Source of the DNA: Blautia sp.
GTDB lineage: Bacteria > Bacillota > Clostridia > Lachnospirales > Lachnospiraceae
Length of the DNA: 48,491 nt
Direction: 5' to 3'
Assembly: GCA_017459635.1 (NCBI GenBank)
Contig: JAFUCO010000030.1
Location: 1 to 48,491, forward strand
Shown: positions 26,247 to 34,423 of the stretch, piece by piece
Layout: each line of letters starts with the position of its first letter
Numbering within the stretch: position 1 is the stretch's first letter
Translations under genes and position numbers: made by a program
The notes under the pieces: generated by a model
Databases searched by the model: none
Told to the model about the DNA's origin: nothing
What the model saw: the letters and a program-made list of their open reading frames with translations, nothing else

Positions 26247-27125
26247 ATGAGCAGTATTGCAATCGTAACAGACAGCAACAGCGGGATTACGCAGGAAGAG
26301 GGCAGGCGCCTTGGGATCAGTGTGGTTCCGATGCCTTTTTTTATAGATGGAGAGCTTTACCTTGAGGATATAAATCTTTCACAGGAGGAGTTCTACGAGA
26401 AACTCAAAAAGGATGCCAGGATATCGACATCGCAGCCAAGCCCCGGAGACCTGTGTGATCTTTGGGACAGGCTCCTTAAGGACTATGATGAAATAGTATA
26501 CATTCCAATGTCAAGCGGGCTCAGCACATCCTGCGCAACAGCCCTGATGCTGGCGCAGGATTATGAAGACAGGGTGCAGGTGGTAGATAATCAGAGGATT
26601 TCCGTCACACAGAGACAGTCTGTCATGGATGCGATGGCAATGGCCCGCGCCGGGATGAACGCGTCAGAGATACGCAAGGTGCTTCTTAAGGAAAAAATGA
26701 ACGCCAGCATCTATATAACCCTGGAAACACTCAAGTATCTTAAGAAGGGCGGACGTATAACGCCGGCTGCTGCAGCAATTGGTACGGTACTTAATCTTAA
26801 ACCTGTCCTGCAGATACAGGGAGATAAGCTTGATGCGTATTCAAAGGTCCGGGGGAAAAAACAGGCGATGAAGGTAATGATGAAGGCTGTTCGAAAAGAC
26901 ATCGATACCCGCTTCGCATCTGACATGAAAGAAGGCAGGCTGCTGCTGCAGGGAGCTTATACCGGCAACCAGGAGGAAGCATCCGCGTTCGCGGAGGAAG
27001 TGCTCCGTGAATTCCCTGAGTTTAATGACTGCCGTATGGATCCGCTTTCACTCAGTGTATCCTGCCATATCGGATATGGCGCGCTTGCGCTTACGGTGAC
27101 AAGGACCGGATTTAAGACTGAATAA
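26247..27125 (+). CDS. DegV family fatty-acid-binding protein
   Basis: A 292-residue DegV/FakB-type protein. These proteins bind a fatty acid and, in the FakA-FakB system, present it for phosphorylation. Landmarks are the opening IVTDSNSGI, the STSQPSPGD loop, the fatty-acid carboxylate-contacting IYIPMSSGLSTSCATA segment and the LKYLKKGGRI region before the second domain. The ATG at 26247 follows GGGAGGG. There is no fakA or DAK-domain gene nearby, so whether this copy works as a FakB is open. It appears to have its own promoter and stands before argS with a 131-nt structured gap. Confidence 0.93.
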   Translation: MSSIAIVTDSNSGITQEEGRRLGISVVPMPFFIDGELYLEDINLSQEEFYEKLKKDARISTSQPSPGDLCDLWDRLLKDYDEIVYIPMSSGLSTSCATALMLAQDYEDRVQVVDNQRISVTQRQSVMDAMAMARAGMNASEIRKVLLKEKMNASIYITLETLKYLKKGGRITPAAAAIGTVLNLKPVLQIQGDKLDAYSKVRGKKQAMKVMMKAVRKDIDTRFASDMKEGRLLLQGAYTGNQEEASAFAEEVLREFPEFNDCRMDPLSLSVSCHIGYGALALTVTRTGFKTE

Positions 27126-27129
27126 CCAG

Positions 27130-27230
27130 ACTCAGCCGCCTTTGACTGAGCCGTGAATGGTACCCGGCAGCTGTTGCAGAAGACAGTAACGATGCGTAAT
27201 ACTCCGGATATGGTATTAAGCAGCCGGGTA
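27130..27230. repeat. Structured intergenic stretch between degV-like and argS
   Basis: CTCAG (27131-27135) pairs with CTGAG (27146-27150), and TACCCGGC (27161-27168) pairs perfectly with GCCGGGTA (27223-27230) across a 54-nt gap. The GAGCCGTGAATGGTA part matches the dispersed repeat seen at 31350-31461. It was checked for a T-box in front of argS; no specifier hairpin or T-box core is visible. Confidence 0.4.
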
Positions 27231-27256
27231 TCGATAATAAAAAGGGGAATGATAGA

Positions 27257-29023
27257 ATGAAAAAACTGATGGATCATATGACGGAAGAGCTTTCATCTGC
27301 ATTTGAAAAAGCAGGCTATGACCCGGCGCTTGGAAAGGTTACAGTATCCAACCGGCCGGATCTGTGCGAATTTCAGTGTAACGGCGCTATGGCCGGGGCA
27401 AAAAAATACAGAAAAGCTCCTTTTATGATTGCTGAGGAAGTAGCAGAGAATCTGAAAGGCACCCGCCTTTTTGAGAAGGCGGAGGTTGTCAAGCCTGGCT
27501 TTATCAATCTGGATCTCAGTAAGGAGTTTCTTGCGGAGTACCTTGTGTCCATGGATTCGGATCCGATGCTTGGAGCAGACCGCGCTGAAAAACCGGAAAC
27601 CATAATTATAGACTATGGCGGACCGAATGTGGCAAAGCCCCTGCACGTAGGCCATCTGAGATCGGCCATAATTGGCGAAAGCATTAAAAGAACAGGCCGC
27701 TTTTTGGGACACAATGTGATCGGAGATGTTCATCTTGGCGACTGGGGTCTGCAGATGGGCCTTATCATCACCGAGCTTAAGCACAGATCTCCGGAGCTTG
27801 TATATTTTGATGACAGCTTTAAAGGCGAGTATCCGAAGGAAGCGCCGTTCACGATAGGAGACCTGGAGGAGATATATCCTGCAGCCAGCGCGCGTTCAAA
27901 GGAAGATGAGGAATACCGCGGCGAGGCGCTTGAAGCAACAGAACAGCTGCAGAACGGGAAACCGGGATACATGGCTCTCTGGAACCATATCATGAAGGTA
28001 TCTGTTGCAGACCTGAAGAAGAATTATGAGAGACTGAACGTAGAGTTCGACCTGTGGAAGGCGGAATCGGATGCGCAGCCGTATATCCCTGATATGGTAC
28101 AGCGGATGATAGATGAAGGCTTCGCCTATGAGGATCAGGGTGCCCTTGTGGTCGATGTACAGCAGGAAGGAGACACAAAGGAGATACCTCCCTGTATCCT
28201 GCTTAAGTCGGATGGAGCTTCACTTTATACAACAACCGACCTTGCGACTATCGTCGACAGAGCGAAAAATTATGACCCTGACGAAATACTTTATGTTGTT
28301 GACAAGCGACAGGAGCTTCACTTCGAACAGGTTTTCAGATGCGCCCGTAAGACAGGACTGATCGGCGGGGACAAGAGGCTTGTTTTCCTTGGCTTCGGGA
28401 CGATGAACGGAAAAGACGGCAAGCCTTTCAAGACCAGAGAAGGCGGCGTAATGCGGCTCGAAAACCTGCTGAGTGACATTGAGAATGAGATGTACAAAAA
28501 GATCATCGAAAACCGCAGCGTCAAGGATACGGATGCAGAGGGGACGGCGCAGATAGTAGGACTTTCGGCTGTCAAATACGGTGATCTTCAGAATCAGGCT
28601 ACCAAGGACTATGTGTTCGATATTGACCGCTTTACGTCATTTGAAGGCAATACCGGTCCGTATATCCTGTATACGATAGTAAGGATCAAGTCGATACTGG
28701 CGCGTTATGTGGAAGAAGGCGGCAGCCTTTCCGGGCTTAGTATTCTTCCCGCTATAAATCAGAGCCATAAGAACCTTATGCTGCAGCTGGCATCCTTCGG
28801 GCAGGTAGCAGAGAACGCGTTTGTGGATAAGGCGCCTCACAGGATATGTGCATTTATATATGAAGCAGCAAACGCCTTTAACAGTTTTTATCACGAGACA
28901 AAGATCCTTGGGCAGCAGGATGAGGCTGTAAAGGGATCACTGATCGCGCTGCTGTGCCTTACAAGAAAGGTTCTTGAGCAGAGCATTGAGCTTCTGGGGT
29001 TCTCGGCTCCGGAGCGCATGTAA
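27257..29023 (+). CDS. argS: Arginyl-tRNA synthetase
   Basis: A 588-residue class I synthetase for tRNA-Arg. The N-terminal Add-1 domain leads to the signature HVGHLRSAIIGES preceded by YGGPNVAKPL, the HIGH-type motif. The catalytic domain continues with GDVHLGDWGLQMGL and SDGASLYTTTDLATI. The usual KMSK is replaced by a diverged loop (MNGKDGKPFKTREGG), normal for many ArgRS. The DALR anticodon domain ends in PERM. The ATG at 27257 has GGGGA eight bases upstream; the nearby ATG at 27249 is followed by a stop. It is followed 21 nt later by a HAD phosphatase. Confidence 0.95.
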   Translation: MKKLMDHMTEELSSAFEKAGYDPALGKVTVSNRPDLCEFQCNGAMAGAKKYRKAPFMIAEEVAENLKGTRLFEKAEVVKPGFINLDLSKEFLAEYLVSMDSDPMLGADRAEKPETIIIDYGGPNVAKPLHVGHLRSAIIGESIKRTGRFLGHNVIGDVHLGDWGLQMGLIITELKHRSPELVYFDDSFKGEYPKEAPFTIGDLEEIYPAASARSKEDEEYRGEALEATEQLQNGKPGYMALWNHIMKVSVADLKKNYERLNVEFDLWKAESDAQPYIPDMVQRMIDEGFAYEDQGALVVDVQQEGDTKEIPPCILLKSDGASLYTTTDLATIVDRAKNYDPDEILYVVDKRQELHFEQVFRCARKTGLIGGDKRLVFLGFGTMNGKDGKPFKTREGGVMRLENLLSDIENEMYKKIIENRSVKDTDAEGTAQIVGLSAVKYGDLQNQATKDYVFDIDRFTSFEGNTGPYILYTIVRIKSILARYVEEGGSLSGLSILPAINQSHKNLMLQLASFGQVAENAFVDKAPHRICAFIYEAANAFNSFYHETKILGQQDEAVKGSLIALLCLTRKVLEQSIELLGFSAPERM

Positions 29024-29044
29024 TAAAGTTTACAGGAGACAGGA

Positions 29045-29692
29045 ATGTATAAGGCTGTATTATTTGACCTGGACGGGACTCTTACAGATTCAGGCCCGGG
29101 AATTATGCGGAGCGTACAGTATGCGCTCGAAAAGATCGGTCATCCGGAGGATGACCTTGAGGCGCTGCGCTGCTTTGTAGGGCCTCCGCTGCTTGAGCAG
29201 TTTATGGAGTTTGCAGGTATAGATGAAGAGACAGCAAGGACTGCGATCGAATATTATCGTGAGAGATATGTACCTGTTGGAATGTTCGAGAATGAGCTTT
29301 ATCCGGGAGTCACTGACCTGCTTGATGAGCTTTCGCAGAAAGGCTACATTCTGGCCGTGGCATCATCAAAGCCTGAAAAATATGTCGTTGAAATACTAAA
29401 GTATTTCGGGATAGAAGGGTATTTCAGTGCTGTAGTCGGGTCGGAGCTTAATGAAACCCGGACAAAAAAGAACGAGGTGGTTGAAGAAGCGCTGCATCGT
29501 CTTGGCCTGTCAGACAGACCGGAGGAGGCCGTGATGGTAGGTGACAAGTCGCACGACATAATTGGCGCAAGGATGGCGGGAGTTGAGTGCCTTGCCGTAT
29601 CATATGGCTATGGTACAATGGAGGAACTGACATCCTCAGACCCGCTCAGGATAGTCAGGAGTCCGTATGAGGCAGGACTTTTTTTTCAATAA
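29045..29692 (+). CDS. HAD-family hydrolase (phosphoglycolate phosphatase-like)
   Basis: A 215-residue HAD superfamily phosphatase. Motif I is FDLDGTLTDSG with Asp8 and Asp10; a helical cap (residues about 16-80) includes the FVGPPLLEQF segment common in Gph/PpaX-type enzymes; motif II is VASSKP; motif III Lys and motif IV are in TKKNEVVEEAL and MVGDKSHDIIGA. It resembles phosphoglycolate phosphatases, pyrophosphatase PpaX and 5'-nucleotidase-like proteins; the substrate cannot be assigned. ACAGGAGACAGG precedes the ATG. It lies between argS and a CPBP protease with short gaps, so it is probably co-transcribed with both. Confidence 0.88.
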   Translation: MYKAVLFDLDGTLTDSGPGIMRSVQYALEKIGHPEDDLEALRCFVGPPLLEQFMEFAGIDEETARTAIEYYRERYVPVGMFENELYPGVTDLLDELSQKGYILAVASSKPEKYVVEILKYFGIEGYFSAVVGSELNETRTKKNEVVEEALHRLGLSDRPEEAVMVGDKSHDIIGARMAGVECLAVSYGYGTMEELTSSDPLRIVRSPYEAGLFFQ

Positions 29693-29715
29693 CGCCGCTC
29701 AGGAGGGAAAACGTA

Positions 29716-30555
29716 TTGTTCCGACTGTGGCGGTATATCTACCCTGCCGGGATACATTTCGGCATTAGTAATGTTCTTCAGCTGTTCTACCTTCTGGCAC
29801 TTTCGGCATTCATCGGAGGAAGAGCCTTCTATGAAGGCGGTCTTATAAACCGTTATGTGATAGAGCTTACCGGACTTACAGGACTGCTTACGACAGTACC
29901 GTGTTTTCTGCTGTACAGAAAGGACCAGAGGAACAGGGAGTACGGACGCATGATACCGAAGCCTGCCGGCAGCAGGATAGAGGTTCCGGGAATGATCCTG
30001 CTGCTGTCGCTTGGGGCTGCACTGTCGCTTTACGGCAATATTATCGTCAACTTTTTTGCACGCTACATTGATCTGAATATAGAAGGCTATTCAGACCAGA
30101 TGGAAGTATTCGAGAACGGTAAGAGCCTGCTGCTCCTTATCATTTTTATGGGAATAGTCGCGCCTGTCGCCGAAGAGGCAGTATTCAGGTGGCTAATATA
30201 TCTGCGCCTGAGGGACGCCGTCGGGATATTTCCGGCACTTCTGATATCATCACTTTTCTTCGGAATATACCATGGGAATCTGGTGCAGGCGGTATATGCG
30301 GGGCTTCTGGGGGCTGCATTTGCGTTTTCAATGGAGATGACGGGAAGCATTCTCAGCCCTGTTCTGCTGCATGTTGGAGCAAATGGTTATTCGCTTGTGC
30401 TTGACGAGCTTGCAGGGACAGCGGCATCCGGAACCGCAGAATCGATTATTGATTCTTTTTATGGCATTTCGCTTATGGCAGGTATTTTGATTATCGGCGT
30501 GAGCTTCATATGGATGATACGAAGAGGAAGAGTACGCGGTTATCGGGCTGTTTAA
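29716..30555 (+). CDS. CPBP family intramembrane metalloprotease
   Basis: A 279-residue polytopic membrane protein with about seven hydrophobic segments. CPBP motifs are present: EEAVFR (Glu153, Glu154, Arg158), a histidine in GIYHGN (His186) and another in LHVGANGYS (His219). Characterised relatives process prenylated proteins in eukaryotes (Rce1) or act on peptides and bacteriocin immunity in Firmicutes. The start is TTG 29716, nine bases after AGGAGG, the only well-placed site. The catalytic residues are intact. Its role is unknown; the substrate is not evident from argS or the pseudouridine synthase around it. Confidence 0.88.
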   Translation: MFRLWRYIYPAGIHFGISNVLQLFYLLALSAFIGGRAFYEGGLINRYVIELTGLTGLLTTVPCFLLYRKDQRNREYGRMIPKPAGSRIEVPGMILLLSLGAALSLYGNIIVNFFARYIDLNIEGYSDQMEVFENGKSLLLLIIFMGIVAPVAEEAVFRWLIYLRLRDAVGIFPALLISSLFFGIYHGNLVQAVYAGLLGAAFAFSMEMTGSILSPVLLHVGANGYSLVLDELAGTAASGTAESIIDSFYGISLMAGILIIGVSFIWMIRRGRVRGYRAV

Positions 30556-30588
30556 CGCTGCGGTCATACATTAACGTGGGGAAAATGC

Positions 30589-31287
30589 ATGCAGAGGCTG
30601 GACAAATATCTTGCGGATGCCGGAACCGGCTCACGCAGCGAGGTAAAGAATATTATAAGGAAAGGACGCGTAACGGTAGGGGGCCGAAAGGAGACCATGC
30701 CGGATGCGAAGGTGGGAACGGGGCAGCAAGTATGTGTTGACGGACGTCCCGTGACAAAAGCACCGGAGCATGTATATTATCTTATGAACAAGCCTGCAGG
30801 GGTGATAACTGCTACAGAGGACAGGGCAGAGCGGACAGTTCTTGACATCCTGCCGGATGATCTTCCTTATATTACACCGGCAAGGCGTAAAAAGCTTTTT
30901 CCTGTTGGAAGGCTCGACAAAGATACGGAAGGGCTGCTTCTTATCACAGATGACGGCGCCCTTGCACACAGGCTTCTGTCCCCTAAGCATCATGTAGAGA
31001 AGGAATACTATGCAAGGATAGAAGGAAAACTCTGCCAGGATGCTGAAAGAAGATTCGAACTTGGCATGGATATCGGTGACGGAGATAAGACGCTGCCGGC
31101 AAAGCTGATACGTATATCTGATTCGGAGATACGCGTGATACTTGTGGAAGGAAGGTTTCACCAGGTCAAAAGGATGGTATCAGCCTGCGGGGCAGAGGTC
31201 GTATACCTTAAGCGTGTCCGGATGGGAGATCTGACTCTCCCGCAGAGCCTTTCTGCCGGAATGTGTGGTTACTATTCACGGCCGTAA
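30589..31287 (+). CDS. RsuA-family 16S rRNA pseudouridine synthase
   Basis: A 232-residue pseudouridine synthase with an N-terminal S4 RNA-binding domain (RLDKYLADAGTGSRSEVKNI) and the catalytic domain. The catalytic aspartate is Asp110 in GRLDKDTEGLLLITDDG. Further motifs are YLMNKPAGVITAT and EGRFHQVKRMVSACG. The short length and domain order point to RsuA (small-subunit) rather than RluB/RluE, but the exact target uridine cannot be read. The stop codon lies inside the left arm of a perfect 24-bp palindrome. It starts 33 nt after the CPBP gene. Confidence 0.9.
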   Translation: MQRLDKYLADAGTGSRSEVKNIIRKGRVTVGGRKETMPDAKVGTGQQVCVDGRPVTKAPEHVYYLMNKPAGVITATEDRAERTVLDILPDDLPYITPARRKKLFPVGRLDKDTEGLLLITDDGALAHRLLSPKHHVEKEYYARIEGKLCQDAERRFELGMDIGDGDKTLPAKLIRISDSEIRVILVEGRFHQVKRMVSACGAEVVYLKRVRMGDLTLPQSLSAGMCGYYSRP

Positions 31288-31344
31288 GGAAATATACTCT
31301 GCTCTGCCATGCTTGCATGAGCAGAGCAGAGTATATTTCCTTAC
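31284..31344. repeat. Perfect 24-bp inverted repeat after the pseudouridine synthase
   Basis: Arms 31284-31307 and 31321-31344 are perfectly complementary; the 13-nt loop contains CATGC/GCATG. The stop codon (31285-31287) is in the left arm. A T-run is missing after the stem, unlike the other terminators in this window, so it may be a 3'-end stabiliser, a weak terminator or a mobile palindrome. Confidence 0.75.
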
Positions 31345-31349
31345 AGGGT

Positions 31350-31461
31350 CTGAGCCCTTCATGAGGAATTCAGCCGCGAAGCGGCGGTGAAGCCCGTAAG
31401 GGCGAGTTTCCGAATGGAGGGCTCAGGCCCAGCCACTTGCGGCTGGGCCGTGAATAGTAAC
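31350..31461. repeat. Multi-hairpin dispersed intergenic repeat
   Basis: CTGAGCCCTTCAT (31350-31362) pairs with ATGGAGGGCTCAG (31414-31426). Inside are smaller stems (AGCCGC/GCGGCG and GCCC/GGGC). Next to it GCCCAGCC (31427-31434) pairs with GGCTGGGC (31441-31448), then CGTGAATAGTAACA. Parts recur at 9924-9975, 14640-14687 and 27146-27160. An antisense open frame over this region looks spurious. Confidence 0.6.
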
Positions 31462-31500
31462 AATGTGTGTCCCGGCAGACTGCAGCGGCTGAATTTTTTC

Positions 31501-31529
31501 TTTACAAACATATGCAGGTATGATATACT
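31501..31529 (+). promoter_or_regulatory. Promoter of rpsB-tsf
   Basis: TTTACA (31501-31506), a 17-nt spacer and TATACT (31524-31529). It leaves a leader of about 110 nt before rpsB. Confidence 0.75.
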
Positions 31530-31550
31530 GTCAAAGTTGCTGATATGACA

Positions 31551-31621
31551 CGCGTGGTGATACGGAAGAGACGGTGCCCTTGGCATGTAATGCAGGGTCT
31601 CTCCGGAATATGACCCGCGCG
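31551..31621 (+). promoter_or_regulatory. Structured rpsB leader RNA (candidate S2 autoregulatory element)
   Basis: Outer stem CGCGTGG (31551-31557) with CCGCGCG (31615-31621); middle stem CGG-AGAGAC (31563-31572) with GTCTCT-CCG (31597-31605); inner stem TGCC/GGCA (31575-31585). The whole domain lies between the promoter and the ribosome binding site AAAGGAG. Autoregulated leaders before rpsB are known in other bacteria; membership of a known class is not established here. Confidence 0.5.
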
Positions 31622-31648
31622 GATGAATAACCAAAAAAGGAGAAAAAA

Positions 31649-32395
31649 ATGAGCGTTATTTCAATGAAACAGCTTCTCGAAGCAGGTGTTCATTTCGGAC
31701 ACCAGACCCGCAGATGGAACCCCAAGATGGCTCCTTACATCTATACCGAGCGCAACGGTATCTACATCATCGACCTTCAGCAGTCTGTAGGCATGGTAGA
31801 CGATGCATACAATGCAATCGCTGATATCGTGGCAAACGGCGGAACTATCCTTTTTGTAGGTACCAAAAAGCAGGCTCAGGACGCAATCCGTACAGAGGCT
31901 GTCCGTTGCGGACAGTTCTACGTAAATGAAAGATGGCTCGGCGGTATGCTTACCAACTTTAAGACTATCCAGAGTCGTATAGCCCGTCTGAAACAGATCG
32001 AGAGAATGGAAGAGGACGGTACCTTTGATGTACTGCCGAAGAAAGAAGTCATTGCACTTCGCAAAGAGATGTCAAAGCTTGAAAAGAACCTTGGCGGTAT
32101 TAAGGAAATGAAGAGAATTCCTGATGCCATCTTCATCGTTGACCCGAAGAAGGAAAGAATCTGCGTACAGGAAGCTCATACTCTTGGCATCCCGCTTATC
32201 GGAATCTGCGATACCAACTGTGATCCGGAAGAACTTGACTATGTTATCCCGGGTAATGATGATGCTATCCGTGCAGTCAAGCTGATCGTTTCAAAGATGG
32301 CTGACGCCGTTATCGAAGCAAATCAGGGCAAGACAGATGATGTCAGCGAACTCACAGAAGAATCCGGAGAATTCACCGAAAATACTGAAGAATAA
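31649..32395 (+). CDS. rpsB: 30S ribosomal protein S2
   Basis: A 248-residue S2 protein, a late-assembling component of the small subunit at the head-platform junction. The opening [20 protein letters not shown] and the segment [12 protein letters not shown] are diagnostic, as are [12 protein letters not shown] and the late [14 protein letters not shown]...[12 protein letters not shown]. It ends in an acidic tail ([14 protein letters not shown]). AAAAGGAG precedes the ATG. It is co-transcribed with tsf from a promoter at 31501 after a structured leader. pyrH and frr, which often follow tsf, are not present. Confidence 0.97.
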   Translation: MSVISMKQLLEAGVHFGHQTRRWNPKMAPYIYTERNGIYIIDLQQSVGMVDDAYNAIADIVANGGTILFVGTKKQAQDAIRTEAVRCGQFYVNERWLGGMLTNFKTIQSRIARLKQIERMEEDGTFDVLPKKEVIALRKEMSKLEKNLGGIKEMKRIPDAIFIVDPKKERICVQEAHTLGIPLIGICDTNCDPEELDYVIPGNDDAIRAVKLIVSKMADAVIEANQGKTDDVSELTEESGEFTENTEE

Positions 32396-32453
32396 GCATA
32401 ATTGTCCGGAACAGATACGAATAAGCATTACTGGATTCGAGGAGGAATTATAA

Positions 32454-33392
32454 ATGGCTATTACAGCTGCAATGGTTAAGGAACTTAGAGAGATGACAGG
32501 CGCCGGCATGATGGACTGCAAGAAAGCCCTTACTGCTACCGAGGCCAATATTGAGAAGGCTGTTGAATGGCTTCGTGAGAAAGGCCTTGCAACAGCACAG
32601 AAGAAAGCCGGACGTATCGCGGCAGAAGGTATCTGCAAGACAGTTGTTTCTGATGATGAGAAGAGCGCTGTTGTTGTGGAAGTCAATGCTGAGACAGACT
32701 TCGTTGCAAAGAACGAGAAATTCCAGAATTATGTGGCAGAGGTTGCTTCTCAGGCAATAAAGACTGCTGCGAAGACTATTGAGGAATTCCTTGATGAGCA
32801 GTGGATCTCTGATGCAGGCAAGACTGTTAAGGAAGCTCTGGCAGCTCAGATCGCAGTCATCGGTGAGAACATGAACATCCGCAGATTCGAAAAGGTATAT
32901 GAGGAGAACGGATTCATCGCTTCTTACATCCACATGGGCGGAAAGATCGGCGTTCTTGTAGACGTTGAGACAGATGTTGTAAACGACGACATCAGAGCTA
33001 TGGCAAAGAACATTGCAATGCAGATCGCAGCTCTTAAGCCTCTCTATGTAAACCGCAGCGAGATCAGCGAAGATTATATTGCACATGAGAAGGAAATCCT
33101 TCTTGCCCAGATCATGAACGACCCGAAGGAATCCCAGAAACCGCAGAAGGTTATCGATGGAATGATCAACGGCCGTATCAACAAGGAACTGAAGGAAATC
33201 TGCCTTATGGATCAGGTCTATGTAAAAGCAGAGGACGGAAAGCAGACAGTCGCTCAGTATATAGGTGAAGTGGCTAAAGCAAACGGCGCAAAGATCGCCA
33301 TCCGTAAATTCGTGCGTTATGAGACCGGCGAAGGAATCGAGAAGAAGCAGGAGAACTTTGCAGAAGAAGTTGCAAAGCAGATGGGAGTATAA
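32454..33392 (+). CDS. tsf: Elongation factor Ts
   Basis: A 312-residue EF-Ts, the nucleotide-exchange factor for EF-Tu. The N-terminal UBA-like domain starts AITAAMVKELREMTGAGMMD with the conserved CKKALTAT segment, and the core shows VEVNAETDFVAKNEKF, which contacts EF-Tu. A dimerisation-type subdomain and a C-terminal module (VRYETGEGIEKK) follow. Length is slightly above the usual. GAGGAGG precedes the ATG, 58 nt after rpsB. A clear terminator ends the rpsB-tsf unit. Confidence 0.97.
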   Translation: MAITAAMVKELREMTGAGMMDCKKALTATEANIEKAVEWLREKGLATAQKKAGRIAAEGICKTVVSDDEKSAVVVEVNAETDFVAKNEKFQNYVAEVASQAIKTAAKTIEEFLDEQWISDAGKTVKEALAAQIAVIGENMNIRRFEKVYEENGFIASYIHMGGKIGVLVDVETDVVNDDIRAMAKNIAMQIAALKPLYVNRSEISEDYIAHEKEILLAQIMNDPKESQKPQKVIDGMINGRINKELKEICLMDQVYVKAEDGKQTVAQYIGEVAKANGAKIAIRKFVRYETGEGIEKKQENFAEEVAKQMGV

Positions 33393-33413
33393 TACTGCCA
33401 TAAAGATATAAAT

Positions 33414-33449
33414 AAAGGCCGTCATGCATCAGCGTGACGGCCTTTTTCT
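33414..33449 (+). terminator. Intrinsic terminator of rpsB-tsf
   Basis: AAAGGCCGTCA pairs with TGACGGCCTTT around a 10-nt loop (33425-33434), followed by five T. Confidence 0.92.
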
Positions 33450-33451
33450 GA

Positions 33452-33546
33452 TGCTCCCGCCTGAAAGATGTTTACCACGATAACCAGCGTGCTGAGATTG
33501 TGGAGGATACACTTTTACTGTTGCTCCCGCCTGAAAAATGTTTACC
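33452..33546. repeat. Two 25-bp direct repeats, 70 bp apart
   Basis: TGCTCCCGCCTGAAA-x-ATGTTTACC at 33452-33476 and again at 33522-33546, identical except at one position. They lie between the tsf terminator and the Asp3-like gene's promoter. Multiple terminal repeats of this sort occur at ends of IS21-family elements, but no transposase is present. Two copies are too few for a CRISPR array. Confidence 0.7.
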
Positions 33547-33608
33547 CGGACCTTAGCATACTTAAGAAATCAATTATTAATAAAATTAACAAAAATTTAA
33601 AATAATTG

Positions 33609-33637
33609 TTGCATTTCTGAGAGATGGGTAATATAAT
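33609..33637 (+). promoter_or_regulatory. Promoter of the Asp3-like gene
   Basis: TTGCAT (33609-33614), a 17-nt spacer and perfect TATAAT (33632-33637), 37 nt before the start codon. Confidence 0.7.
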
Positions 33638-33673
33638 AGAATCAGAATTATTATGAAATATGAGGTGGGCAAC

Positions 33674-34423
33674 ATGGCAGACAAGAATGTAATATATCTG
33701 ATCAGCTGGGATGATGCATCAGATAACAGATCAAAGGATGTACGCTTTTCAGCAGTAGATAATGGGCTGGTTATGGCTGAGAGTCTTACATCTTTTGCAG
33801 GTGAGGTAATACGGGAATGGCGTTCGCCTATGCCCGGGCTTGAAGGCACAGCAGGCCTTCCTGTTCTGGAACCCGGCGCGAGGTATCACCTACGTATTTT
33901 TGAAAATGAACAGCCCAAAAAGGCAGTAGCTTTCCGGCTCACCTTTTATGACGATATAGGAGAAGTCCTCTCCTTCCAGGAGATGAAAAAGAAATCCTGT
34001 GATTTCAAATATCCTGAGAATGCTGCCGGTTACTCTATTTCAGCAATACATAACGGATATAAGAAGCTGTTCTTCCATCATATGGAGATATGCAGGGCTG
34101 AGGATTACATAGTAGGGCAGCTTTTAAATCCAAGCGAGGATAAAAAAGTAGTAAATGTCATATTCCTGGATCCTGGTGAAGATATGCTTACGCTTCCGGA
34201 CAGAAGAGTGATTGATAATATCTGCAATCTGTTTGTGATCTCAGGAACCACCAAAGCTTCTCTTGAGCTCCAGCAGGCTGAGCAGAAGCTTCCCCGCGGT
34301 TTTGCAGGATTTAATAAGGTTAATTTTGTAGGAGCCGGTGATCATTCCTGCGATCTTGCCGTTAAGTTTTCGAAAAAATATGGAAACGGGCATGCATACC
34401 GCTTCAGGGAGATGATCAGCTGA
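33674..34423 (+). CDS. Asp3-like accessory Sec protein, orphan, with an extra C-terminal region
   Basis: A 249-residue protein. Residues about 10-140 resemble Asp3 of the accessory SecA2/SecY2 system, which helps glycosylate and export serine-rich adhesins: the core VIREWRSPMP...GLPVLEPG, the strand AFRLTFYDDIGEVLSFQ, and FKYPENAAGYSISAIHNGYK followed by LFFHHMEI match the family pattern. The last 105 or so residues (from AEDYIVGQLL, with NVIFLDPGEDMLTLPDRR) are not part of typical Asp3 and I do not recognise them. No secA2, secY2, asp1, asp2 or adhesin gene is in the window. The ATG at 33674 with GAGGTGGG upstream is preferred over ATG 33653. It has its own promoter. The assignment rests on motif memory and should be treated as probable. 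Confidence 0.65.
   Translation: MADKNVIYLISWDDASDNRSKDVRFSAVDNGLVMAESLTSFAGEVIREWRSPMPGLEGTAGLPVLEPGARYHLRIFENEQPKKAVAFRLTFYDDIGEVLSFQEMKKKSCDFKYPENAAGYSISAIHNGYKKLFFHHMEICRAEDYIVGQLLNPSEDKKVVNVIFLDPGEDMLTLPDRRVIDNICNLFVISGTTKASLELQQAEQKLPRGFAGFNKVNFVGAGDHSCDLAVKFSKKYGNGHAYRFREMIS

Noticed and set aside
27126-27256. T-box riboswitch in front of argS
   Set aside because: A GGTACCC string looked T-box-like, but there is no specifier stem, no complete T-box core and no terminator/antiterminator pair.
31359-31634. 91-codon minus-strand frame in the structured gap before rpsB
   Set aside because: It overlaps the multi-hairpin repeat, the rpsB promoter and the leader RNA; no start signal.
32448-33425. 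325-codon minus-strand frame
   Set aside because: Antisense to tsf, and it runs into the tsf terminator. Shadow frame.
33452-33546. CRISPR array
   Set aside because: Only two repeat copies separated by 45 bp, and no cas gene in the window.
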